In this document: positions 1-5,365 of the stretch, piece by piece | Numbering within the stretch: the first letter of the stretch is position 1 | Layout: each line of letters begins with the position of its first letter | From: Christensenella sp. UBA4247 | GTDB lineage: Bacteria > Bacillota > Clostridia > Christensenellales > CAG-1252 | DNA length: 5,549 nt | Assembly (NCBI GenBank): GCA_002395405.1 | Contig: DGWX01000019.1 | Location: 1-5,549, forward strand | Reading direction: 5' to 3' | Program-made: the position numbers and the translations under genes | The notes under the pieces: model-generated | The model's database searches: none | Told to the model about the DNA's origin: nothing | Seen by the model: the letters and a program-made list of their open reading frames with translations, nothing else

Positions 1-1317
1 AAGACGGAGCGCGGTTATAAAATCGCGATTTATCACGCGTTCTCGCTCGAAGGAGCGCGCGCGGGTACAAACGAAACGTTGCGTACGGCGGACCCCGACG
101 CCATCAAAGCCGCGCGTTACGCTTATTTCGAAAGAATGCCCAAATGCAAAGACCGCAAATACGAAAAACTTTACTACAAAGCTCTTTCGGTAAACAAGGT
201 AAACGTCCAGTCCCCCCAAGGAACGATCCCTTGCCGTTGGACGACGCCGAACCGCGTTCCTCACCGCCATATGTGGCTGTGGGACAGCGTTTTCCACGCG
301 CTCGCGATGGTCAATTACAATCCCGAAATGGCAAAGGATTGCTTGCGCGCCGTTTTATCGCAGGCGCATCCCGACGGGTTTATCCCCCACTTGATGGCGC
401 CGGGCGAATGCTCGGACGTAACGCAGCCTCAAGTACTTGCTTGGGGCGTTTGGAACGTTTATAAAAAGACGGGAGATCGCGCCTTCCTTTCGGAATATAC
501 GGACGTTCTCGAAAAATATCTGATTTGGGATATGAAAAACAGAGACGCGAACGGAAACGGACTTCTCGAATGGCTGACGGAACCCGATCAACCGAACTGC
601 AAATGCGGCGAATCCGGACTGGACAACAGCCCGCGTTTCGATTTCGATTACGAAATGGACGCGATCGATTTTTCCGCTTTCGCCGTACACGACGCGCATT
701 ACCTTTCCCTGATCTTCGCCGAGCTCGGAGATCCCGATCGCGCGGAAAAATGGCAACGTATTTCGGACGAGATCAAAGACAGGATCAACGCCGAACTTTG
801 GGACGAAAAAACGGGAACGTATTACGATAAACTGTTCTCGGGAGAACTCACGCGCGTTTTATCCCCTCTCAGTTTCTTCCCTCTTTTCTGCGGCATTCCC
901 TCGGCGGAACAAGCGAAACGTATGGTCGAGCTTTTGACCGATAAGACCAAACTTTGGACGCCCGTTCCGCTCTCCTCGATTTCGCAAGATCATCCCGCCT
1001 TTTCGACCGATATGTGGCGCGGAGGCGTGTGGCTGAATCTCAATTATTTCATTATCAAAGGTCTCCAAGATTACGGCTACGACGAGATCGCGGAAGAACT
1101 TAGAGAAAGAACCCTCGAAACCATAAAAAAATGGCATAAGAAGACGGGAACGATCTTTGAGTTCTACGATCCGATGGATAAAGTCGTTCCCTATCGCTGC
1201 GAACGAAAAGGAAAGCAGCCGCGCGTACCCGATTGGCGCAAACAATGGCACTCGATCGTGGACTTCAACTGGTCGTCCTGCTTTACGCTCCTCTTTATTC
1301 AAAGAGAATTCTATTGA
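1..1317 (+). CDS. GH63/trehalase-like (alpha/alpha)6 glycoside hydrolase, 5'-truncated by window edge
   Basis: The frame is open from base 1 to a TGA at 1315-1317, giving 438 residues. A TTG at 79 is only an internal codon, and the true start lies upstream of the window. Visible family signatures, in order, are MWLWDSVFHA (bases 271-300), which resembles the W-D-x-x-F/H-A helix of inverting (alpha/alpha)6 glycosidases; ESGLDNSPRFD (610-642), where the Asp at 622-624 is the likely general acid; MWRGGVWLNLNY (1012-1047), the usual WRG-x-VW substrate-cleft motif; and IFEFYDP (1153-1173), whose Glu is the likely second catalytic residue. This fits the GH63/MGH1-like group, which includes glucosidases and mannosylglycerate or glucosylglycerate hydrolases. 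The substrate cannot be told. The missing N-terminus probably carries a beta-sandwich domain, and no secretion signal can be judged. A hairpin terminator follows about 70 bases after the stop. Confidence 0.85.
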   Translation, partial: KTERGYKIAIYHAFSLEGARAGTNETLRTADPDAIKAARYAYFERMPKCKDRKYEKLYYKALSVNKVNVQSPQGTIPCRWTTPNRVPHRHMWLWDSVFHALAMVNYNPEMAKDCLRAVLSQAHPDGFIPHLMAPGECSDVTQPQVLAWGVWNVYKKTGDRAFLSEYTDVLEKYLIWDMKNRDANGNGLLEWLTEPDQPNCKCGESGLDNSPRFDFDYEMDAIDFSAFAVHDAHYLSLIFAELGDPDRAEKWQRISDEIKDRINAELWDEKTGTYYDKLFSGELTRVLSPLSFFPLFCGIPSAEQAKRMVELLTDKTKLWTPVPLSSISQDHPAFSTDMWRGGVWLNLNYFIIKGLQDYGYDEIAEELRERTLETIKKWHKKTGTIFEFYDPMDKVVPYRCERKGKQPRVPDWRKQWHSIVDFNWSSCFTLLFIQREFY

Positions 1318-1385
1318 TCGCGCGTTTTCGATCGCGCTCGGAACAGTTTGGGACTGACAGAAGTTTCTTCAAACAAACGATCGAC

Positions 1386-1402
1386 AAACCGAAGCGGTTT
1401 TT
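1386..1402 (+). terminator. Short hairpin with T-run after the glycosidase gene
   Basis: AAACCG (1386-1391) pairs with CGGTTT (1395-1400) around a three-base AAG loop, and the stem runs into TTTTT (1398-1402). It lies 69 bases after the stop codon and just before the hairpin array. It could be the gene's own terminator or an extra bead of that array. The stem is short, so strength is uncertain. Confidence 0.4.
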
Positions 1403-1406
1403 GATG

Positions 1407-1544
1407 CACGGCATAGCCGTGATGATATACAGGCGTAAACGCCTGATGATATACAAGGGCTTTGCCCTTGATGATATGCCAAACCTTGCTTCGCTTCGGT
1501 TTGGATACAAAAAATCTCGCCGTTTTGACGACGAGATTTTTTGT
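1407..1544. repeat. Hairpin-array repeat, copy 1
   Basis: Four hairpins follow one another with near-identical 8-base spacers. H1 is 1407-1421 (CACGGC/GCCGTG, loop ATA), H2 is 1430-1445 (CAGGCG/CGCCTG), H3 is 1454-1470 (CAAGGGC/GCCCTTG, loop TTT) and H4 is 1479-1504 (CCAAACC/GGTTTGG, 12-base loop). The spacers are ATGATATA, ATGATATA and ATGATATG. A long A-rich/T-rich hairpin (1507-1544) closes the element. From 1421 onward the sequence is identical to 5028-5151 apart from one added T, while H1 differs by a compensatory pair. The element sits in the 3' flank of the glycosidase gene and upstream of the operon promoter. Short reading frames across it (for example the one encoding YPNRSEARFGISSRAKP on the minus strand) are by-products. 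I do not recognise a named family. Confidence 0.8.
1507..1544. terminator. Bidirectional terminator closing hairpin array copy 1
   Basis: ACAAAAAATCTCG (1507-1519) pairs perfectly over 13 bases with 1532-1544. CGT/ACG (1521-1523/1528-1530) extends the structure inside. The A6 and T6 arms give a T-run on either strand, so it can stop transcription from both directions. It separates the glycosidase gene from the downstream operon promoter. Confidence 0.7.
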
Positions 1545-1713
1545 CTAAGTAGTACGAAAAGGCTACGCTATATTTTTTCTTTGAGAGTGCGAATCGAAGA
1601 GATGAGAAGTCTGCGAATCCTACCGCTTGGTGAATTACAGAACTCGACGAACCCCCATAGCAATATAGCAGGATCGGAAGCGGATCAAGCAAAACCGGAG
1701 AGAATCAAACTCC
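1545..1713. other. Intergenic stretch without a supported gene
   Basis: No ORF here has a convincing start, ribosome site or protein family. The frame open through 1233-1769 crosses the hairpin array and has no coding character. A weak resemblance to a decayed minus-strand tRNA at about 1583-1650 is noted among the findings but is not strong enough to call. Confidence 0.5.
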
Positions 1714-1742
1714 TTGACTTATCAAATACAATATGCTATTAT
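1714..1742 (+). promoter_or_regulatory. Sigma-A type promoter for the rhodanese-TtcA/hydrolase/tcdA operon
   Basis: The -35 box is TTGACT (1714-1719), followed by a 17-base spacer and the -10 box TATTAT (1737-1742). TGC immediately before the -10 gives an extended -10 (TGn). Transcription should start near 1749, leaving a leader of about 70 bases before the ATG at 1819. The leader holds only a weak GTGG/CCAC stem (1758-1775). No operator is evident. Confidence 0.75.
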
Positions 1743-1818
1743 CAACCTACCGAAGTAGTGGGCGAATGAATCCACGCAACTCGATCATTTGGCGAACACG
1801 CGAATCGGAAACGTTGAG

Positions 1819-2955
1819 ATGGAAAAGACGGAAATCACATTGGAAGAACTATCACGCCTTGCCGCAGACGACCTAGTTTTGGTCGATCTGCGAGACGCCG
1901 TATCCTATGAATACGGTCATATCCCCGGCGCCGTCAACATTCCGAAAGAAGCGATAGGCGAAGCCAAGCTCCCGAAGGATAAAACGATATGCCTTTATTG
2001 CCGTAATGGTATCATCAGTCTTTCTTTGGCAGAAGAAATGCGAGAATCCGGCTTTCCGGCAGTCAGCCTTGCGGGAGGCTATTTTGCGTGGTTGCGCGTC
2101 CATATCAACGAAATCGATACGACGGAAAGCGTAAAGAAAATCGAAGAGAGCATAACCAAAAAATTTCATCAGGATCTCTTCTCTCCTTTCACAAAAGCGA
2201 TAAACGAGTATTCCCTACTGAAAGAAGGAGACAAAGTCGCGGTATGCATTTCGGGCGGCAAGGATTCGATGCTGATGGCAAAACTGTTCCAACAGTTACA
2301 TCGCCATACAAAGTTCCCGTTTGAACTCGTCTTCCTCGTTATGGATCCCGGTTACAGTCCGGAGAACAGAGAGGTCATCGAACGAAACGCCAAGATACTG
2401 GGTATACCGATCACCGTTTTCGATACGAACATTTTTGAAAACGTATTTACGATCGAGAAATCCCCTTGCTACATTTGCGCTCGAATGCGGCGCGGATATT
2501 TGTACAGCAAAGCGAAGGAACTCGGGTGCAATAAAATCGCGCTTGGGCACCATTACGACGACGTCATAGAAACCATTGTGATGGGTATGCTGTACGGCGC
2601 TCAAATGCAAACGATGATGCCGAAGGTCAAAAGCGCCAATTTCGAAGGGATGGAATTGATCCGTCCCATGTATCTCATTCGAGAAAAGGATATCAAACGG
2701 TGGCGTGATTTTAACAATCTGCGCTTTATCCAATGCGCTTGTAAGTTTACCGACTATTGCACTTCCGACGGATGCAAAACATCCAATACGGGCTCCAAGA
2801 GAAAGAAGGTAAAAGAGTTGATCGCAATGCTCGCACAAGAAGATCCGCAAGTGGAACAAAATATTTTCCGCAGTGTAGAGAACGTCAATTTATCCACCGT
2901 CATTGCTTATAAAGACAAAGAGGGCGAAAAGCATCGTTTTGATGACGAATGGTGA
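1819..2955 (+). CDS. ttcA: Rhodanese-TtcA fusion, tRNA 2-thiocytidine synthetase-like protein
   Basis: This cytosolic tRNA-thiolation enzyme has a built-in sulfur carrier. Numbering is from the ATG at 1819 (378 aa). Residues ~4-95 are a rhodanese domain with active-site loop CRNGIIS (Cys61). Residues ~115-345 are an ATP-dependent PP-loop domain with SGGKDS (145-150), a CYIC pair (Cys217, Cys220) and LGHHYDDVIET (242-252). Cys306 in FIQCACK aligns with the third Fe-S cysteine of E. coli TtcA, in PCNLCG. TtcA uses a 4Fe-4S cluster to thiolate C32 of tRNA; the fused rhodanese probably passes persulfide sulfur in cis. A TTG at 1789 is in frame but has no ribosome site. The ATG is preceded by a weak GGAA and begins right before the domain, so I prefer it. 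It is first in its operon. The exact tRNA target is inferred from family. Confidence 0.85.
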   Translation: MEKTEITLEELSRLAADDLVLVDLRDAVSYEYGHIPGAVNIPKEAIGEAKLPKDKTICLYCRNGIISLSLAEEMRESGFPAVSLAGGYFAWLRVHINEIDTTESVKKIEESITKKFHQDLFSPFTKAINEYSLLKEGDKVAVCISGGKDSMLMAKLFQQLHRHTKFPFELVFLVMDPGYSPENREVIERNAKILGIPITVFDTNIFENVFTIEKSPCYICARMRRGYLYSKAKELGCNKIALGHHYDDVIETIVMGMLYGAQMQTMMPKVKSANFEGMELIRPMYLIREKDIKRWRDFNNLRFIQCACKFTDYCTSDGCKTSNTGSKRKKVKELIAMLAQEDPQVEQNIFRSVENVNLSTVIAYKDKEGEKHRFDDEW

Positions 2956-2960
2956 GAGGG
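2954..2960 (+). promoter_or_regulatory. Ribosome binding site overlapping the upstream stop codon
   Basis: GAGAGGG starts inside the TGA stop of the rhodanese-TtcA gene (2953-2955) and ends four bases before the ATG at 2965. This fixes the hydrolase start and suggests translational coupling between the two genes. Confidence 0.7.
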
Positions 2961-2964
2961 GAAA

Positions 2965-3798
2965 ATGGACTCTGAAAAAGTTTTTATTGAATTTGAAGAA
3001 GATGAAAAAGCAGCGTCTCCGGAGATCCATGAACTGAACATCGTCAGTGGTGGGTGTCGGTTGTACGGATATCTTCTCACGCCCGACAAACGGATAAAAA
3101 AGCCATATCCTACGGTCATCTTATCGCACGGCTTTCCCGGATATACCACAAACAATGATTTGGAACTCGCGCTGATGCGGGCAGGATGCGTCGTGATCCA
3201 TATGAATCACAGAGGCGCCTGGGGCAGCGAAGGGAATTACCTCTTCACCAACCTCAAAGATGATCTTATCGCCATTGCGAAATGGGCGCACAATCCCGCA
3301 ATCGCCGATCAATATGACATCGACACGGATAATATTTTCCTCGTCGGACACAGTATGGGCGGTCAGTCCGTATTAAACGCGGCGAAAGAACTCCCCTTCC
3401 TTCGCGGCGTGGTGGCGCTTGCCGCCTACGATATCGGTGCGGCGTTTCGCTATCGCATGGAAAAAGAGCTGTTTTTGATGATCGAAACAGAAGGACAGTG
3501 CCTCAAAATGGGTTCGGCTTCCGAAGTGTATGAAAACGCTTTGAATCATCAGGAAGAGCTTAGCATTCTTAATCATTATGAGAAACTTCTTGATCATCGT
3601 ATCTTGTTTGTGGAAGCAGAGCAGGATGCGGTCGCTCCTTCGGATAAGATGATGCGCCCGCTATTTGAAAAGTTGAAGGAAGAGTCTGCTTGCGTCACGT
3701 ATCAAACGATCGTCAGCAATCATAGCTTCATCGGACAGAGAATGAAGCTGACGAAAACAGTTGCGGAGTGGATCGAAATCAGTTGCTTGAAACGATGA
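2965..3798 (+). CDS. Alpha/beta hydrolase (serine esterase/acyl-aminopeptidase-like)
   Basis: This is a 277-aa cytosolic alpha/beta hydrolase with no signal peptide or membrane segment. HGFPG (residues 55-59) is the oxyanion-hole loop. GHSMGG (128-133) is the nucleophile elbow with Ser130. Asp221 in EAEQDAVAP and His253 in SNHSF complete a full catalytic triad, so the enzyme should be active. The segment between strand 6 and the Asp (about 160-210) is a helical cap likely to set specificity. The N-terminal ~20 residues are strongly acidic. Closest in style to the dienelactone hydrolase/peptidase S9-like families; the substrate is unknown. The gene starts 9 bases after the rhodanese-TtcA stop and ends 13 bases before tcdA, so it is co-transcribed with two tRNA-modification genes. 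A matching tRNA-related role is only a guess from context. Confidence 0.85.
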   Translation: MDSEKVFIEFEEDEKAASPEIHELNIVSGGCRLYGYLLTPDKRIKKPYPTVILSHGFPGYTTNNDLELALMRAGCVVIHMNHRGAWGSEGNYLFTNLKDDLIAIAKWAHNPAIADQYDIDTDNIFLVGHSMGGQSVLNAAKELPFLRGVVALAAYDIGAAFRYRMEKELFLMIETEGQCLKMGSASEVYENALNHQEELSILNHYEKLLDHRILFVEAEQDAVAPSDKMMRPLFEKLKEESACVTYQTIVSNHSFIGQRMKLTKTVAEWIEISCLKR

Positions 3799-3811
3799 AG
3801 GAACTGTCGCT

Positions 3812-4564
3812 ATGTTAAATCAATATTCGAGAACGGAACTTCTGTTTGGGAAGGAAGCTATGGAAAAGTTATGGCGATCGCGCGTTGCCGTATTCGGGAT
3901 CGGTGGCGTCGGCGGATATGCGGTGGAAGCGCTTGCGCGTTCAGGCATCGGCGCGCTTGATTTGATCGATGACGATAAGGTTTGCCTTACAAACATCAAT
4001 CGTCAGATATACGCCACGAGAAAGACGGTCGGCAAGCACAAAGTTGACATTGCCGCCGAGCGCATTGCGGAGATCAACCCCGCGATCACGGTGAAAACGT
4101 ATAAAACGTTTTATACGCCCAAAACTTCGGAGCATTTCGATTTCAAACAGTATGATTATATCATCGACGCGATCGACACGGTGACGGGTAAAATCGAACT
4201 TGTTTTGCAAGCGCAAAAATCAGGCATCCCCATCATCAGTTCTATGGGCGCGGGCAACAAACTCGATCCGACCGCTTTTGAAGTCGCCGACGTTTACGAA
4301 ACGTCGATTTGCCCACTCGCTCGCGTTATGCGTCGGGAATTGAAAAAGCGTAACGTTCCTGCGCTGAAAGTTGTTTATTCCAAAGAACCGCCGATGACGC
4401 CGATCGAAGATATGGCGATTTCTTGTAAAGCGCATTGTATTTGTCCGCCCGGTACCGTCCGAAAATGCACTGAGCGCAGACAAGTCCCCGGCAGCAATGC
4501 TTTCGTCCCGTCGGTCGTCGGACTCATCATCGCCGGAGAAGTGCTAAAAGACTTGATACGATAA
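3812..4564 (+). CDS. tcdA: tRNA threonylcarbamoyladenosine dehydratase TcdA (CsdL/YgdL), ThiF/E1-like
   Basis: TcdA uses ATP to cyclise t6A at position 37 of ANN-decoding tRNAs to ct6A. The 250-aa protein is full length for the family. GIGGVGG (residues 29-35) is the nucleotide-binding loop. LIDDDKVCLTNINRQ (51-65) carries the acidic and Asn/Arg residues of the E1 adenylation site. DAIDTVTGK (119-127) and SSMGAGNKLDP (143-153) are typical of the TcdA subgroup rather than ThiF or MoeB, as is SICPLARVMRRELKKR. Near the C-terminus Cys205, 209, 211 and 219 form a cluster whose role (metal or redox) is not proven. The ATG at 3812 follows AAGGA (3798-3802) with good spacing. It is last in the operon. 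No strong terminator was found in the next 150 bases. A partner cysteine desulfurase (CsdA-like) is not in the window. Confidence 0.92.
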   Translation: MLNQYSRTELLFGKEAMEKLWRSRVAVFGIGGVGGYAVEALARSGIGALDLIDDDKVCLTNINRQIYATRKTVGKHKVDIAAERIAEINPAITVKTYKTFYTPKTSEHFDFKQYDYIIDAIDTVTGKIELVLQAQKSGIPIISSMGAGNKLDPTAFEVADVYETSICPLARVMRRELKKRNVPALKVVYSKEPPMTPIEDMAISCKAHCICPPGTVRKCTERRQVPGSNAFVPSVVGLIIAGEVLKDLIR

Positions 4565-4681
4565 AATATACAAGCCAATAACAGGGGATTTTTCCTTATC
4601 GATTATCATACAAAGCTTGAGTGGCAGTTTTCTGAGCGGAAACCGATCGATTTTTTATGAGAAACCGGGTGTTGTGAGAAG
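4565..4681. other. Intergenic stretch after tcdA, no gene or clear terminator
   Basis: No ORF or RNA gene can be supported. AGGGGATTTTTCCT (4582-4595) and CGGAAACCG (4637-4645) form only very short stems, too weak to call as terminators despite nearby T-runs. Confidence 0.5.
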
Positions 4682-4710
4682 TTGAAAGTGACGAACCTCT
4701 GAGCTATAAT
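4682..4710 (+). promoter_or_regulatory. Near-consensus promoter directly abutting a small ORF
   Basis: TTGAAA (4682-4687), a 17-base spacer and a perfect TATAAT (4705-4710). Transcription should begin near 4716-4718. The small ORF's possible ATG codons are at 4714 and 4720, so the transcript would be essentially leaderless. Confidence 0.65.
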
Positions 4711-4713
4711 ATA

Positions 4714-4884
4714 ATGAGTATGGAAAGCAGTGAAAAGAAATACGACAACAAATACCTCTTGGAACGACAGCTTGAGATGATCAAAACATTTTACGAGCGG
4801 AAACTCCTCTCCAAAGAGCAATATGAGTTTGAAGTTCAAACCTTAACAACAAGAATAAAAACAGACGAGGAAAAAGAGTCTTAA
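4714..4884 (+). CDS. Small SHOCT-like helical protein, 56 aa
   Basis: The frame runs from ATG 4714 to TAA 4882-4884 and encodes a charged, two-helix protein with no signal peptide or membrane segment. The central part, roughly LLERQLEMIKTFYERKLLSK followed by EQYEFEVQTLTTRI, has the pattern of a SHOCT-type helical hairpin (helix, short turn with L-L-S-K, E-x-Y/F, helix). Small proteins of this kind often occur beside site-specific recombinases and mobile elements in Clostridia, from my general knowledge; no recombinase is visible here. There is no Shine-Dalgarno site, and the -10 box ends three bases before the first ATG, so translation may start at ATG 4720 (residue 3) on a leaderless mRNA. 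The function is unknown; membership of the SHOCT group is a resemblance only. Confidence 0.6.
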   Translation: MSMESSEKKYDNKYLLERQLEMIKTFYERKLLSKEQYEFEVQTLTTRIKTDEEKES

Positions 4885-4936
4885 AAAAGATTTCTATCGC
4901 GGGTGGTTTTCGGGCGGAAAAGTGCCCCGATTTTCG

Positions 4937-4966
4937 TGTAGCCAAGTGTAGCCAAATGTAGCCAAA
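4937..4966. repeat. Three 10-base direct repeats (TGTAGCCAAR) between inverted GCCCC/GGGGC
   Basis: TGTAGCCAAG, TGTAGCCAAA and TGTAGCCAAA stand head to tail at 4937-4946, 4947-4956 and 4957-4966. GCCCC (4924-4928) and GGGGC (4967-4971) flank them as an inverted repeat. Spacing of 10 bases is about one helical turn, as in protein-binding iterons or recombination accessory sites. No known site is recognised. Confidence 0.75.
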
Positions 4967-5013
4967 GGGGCCGTTTTGGGCAGTTTTAGACCGTTTCGGA
5001 GCGGAAGTTTATA

Positions 5014-5151
5014 CGCGGCAAAGCCGCGATGATATACAGGCGTAAACGCCTGATGATATACAAGGGCTTTGCCCTTGATGATATGCCAAACCTTGCTTCG
5101 CTTCGGTTTGGATACAAAAAATCTCGCCGTTTTTGACGACGAGATTTTTTG
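5014..5151. repeat. Hairpin-array repeat, copy 2
   Basis: This has the same order as copy 1: H1 at 5014-5028 (CGCGGC/GCCGCG, loop AAA), H2 at 5037-5052, H3 at 5061-5077, H4 at 5086-5111 and the closing A/T hairpin to 5151. Bases 5028-5133 match 1421-1526 exactly, then one T is added in the last loop and the match resumes to 5151. In H1 the second base pair is G-C here and A-T in copy 1, and the loop is AAA instead of ATA. The element lies between the small ORF and the oppositely oriented tRNA-like units. Confidence 0.8.
5114..5151. terminator. Bidirectional terminator closing hairpin array copy 2
   Basis: CAAAAAATCTCG (5115-5126) pairs over 12 bases with 5140-5151; the loop has one more T than in copy 1. 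On the minus strand it begins exactly at the CCA end of tRNA-like unit A, so it would end that transcript. On the + strand it would stop read-through from the small ORF. Confidence 0.7.
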
Positions 5152-5331
5152 GAGCTGCTAACCGGACTTGAAACCGGTGACCTCGTCCGCGTCGCATTCT
5201 CTTCCGTCGGGCAGGGTCGGCGCCTTGCTTCCCCCTGCCGGTGACTCCCGAAATGCTCCTTCTCCCCAAGATGGCTTCCGCCCTCTCGGGGACCCCTCCC
5301 TTCGCATACCGTCCTTGGTAAGGACGAGGAC
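5150..5331 (-). ncRNA. tRNA-Thr-like 3' domain with structured insert, unit A
   Basis: Read on the minus strand, the 3' end is a tRNA 3' half: GGACG and AGGTC (anticodon-stem 3' strand and variable loop, 5179-5188), T stem ACCGG/CCGGT (5174-5178/5161-5165), acceptor 3' strand TAGCAGC, T73 and an encoded CCA (5150-5152). This pattern fits tRNA-Thr. There is no matching 5' acceptor or D arm. Upstream lie a GGCAGGG/CCCTGCC hairpin (5210-5239), a long hairpin with a GGAA tetraloop (5264-5291), and an inverted tRNA-Thr anticodon arm (5310-5326). CCTCGTCC (5181-5188) and GGACGAGG (5322-5329) can close the whole insert. The T loop has 8 bases (TTTCAAGT) instead of 7, so this copy may be decayed. It is not a functional tRNA as it stands. 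It may be a tRNA-derived ncRNA, a repeat or a mobile-element scar. Confidence 0.55.
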
Positions 5332-5361
5332 AAAGAAAAAGCACCCTCAAAGAGAGTGCTT
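5332..5361 (-). terminator. Rho-independent terminator after tRNA-like unit B
   Basis: On the minus strand AAGCAC/GTGCTT (5356-5361/5339-5344) forms the stem, extended by CTC/GAG past one mismatch, with a three-base loop. It is followed by TTTTTCTTT (5332-5340). It starts four bases after the CCA of unit B and precedes unit A, showing that the minus strand is the transcribed one. Confidence 0.75.
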
Positions 5362-5365
5362 ATCG

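Noticed and set aside
1419..1474. Box C-like RUGAUGA (GTGATGA, CTGATGA) and a D-like CTGA between hairpins, suggesting C/D or hammerhead RNA
   Set aside because: They arise from the constant spacer next to stem ends. Bacteria lack C/D snoRNP machinery, and no GAAA/NUH hammerhead core is present.
1407..1504. CRISPR array from the regular spacing of repeats
   Set aside because: The constant parts are only 8 bases and the variable parts are self-complementary stems of 15-26 bases. No cas genes are near, and both copies carry the same contents.
1233..1769. A 178-codon + strand frame across the intergenic region
   Set aside because: It overlaps the glycosidase 3' end, runs through the hairpin array and terminator, has no ribosome site and no recognisable protein family.
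1789..1818. TTG at 1789 as the start of the rhodanese-TtcA gene
   Set aside because: It has no Shine-Dalgarno site and adds ten residues not needed by the rhodanese domain; the ATG at 1819 has a weak GGAA and begins at the usual domain edge.
1766..1873. Short upstream ORF starting at ATG 1766 in the operon leader
   Set aside because: It overlaps the rhodanese start out of frame, lacks a ribosome site and has no leader-peptide features such as codon runs or an attenuator hairpin.
4606..4839. Minus-strand 77-codon frame over the small ORF and its promoter
   Set aside because: It is antisense to the better supported 56-aa ORF and promoter, with no ribosome site; its Phe-rich translation is typical of the complement of Lys/Glu-rich coding sequence.
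5150..5331. An intact tRNA-Thr gene with a group I intron
   Set aside because: No 5' tRNA half precedes the insert in unit A, no group I core (P3/P7) is recognisable, and the anticodon arm present is in the opposite orientation.
4986..5350. Minus-strand frames of 113-115 codons through the tRNA-like unit and hairpin array
   Set aside because: They translate structured RNA-like repeat sequence, are Arg/Pro/Ser-rich without domain character, and the array part also appears as a frame at copy 1 only because the DNA is repeated.
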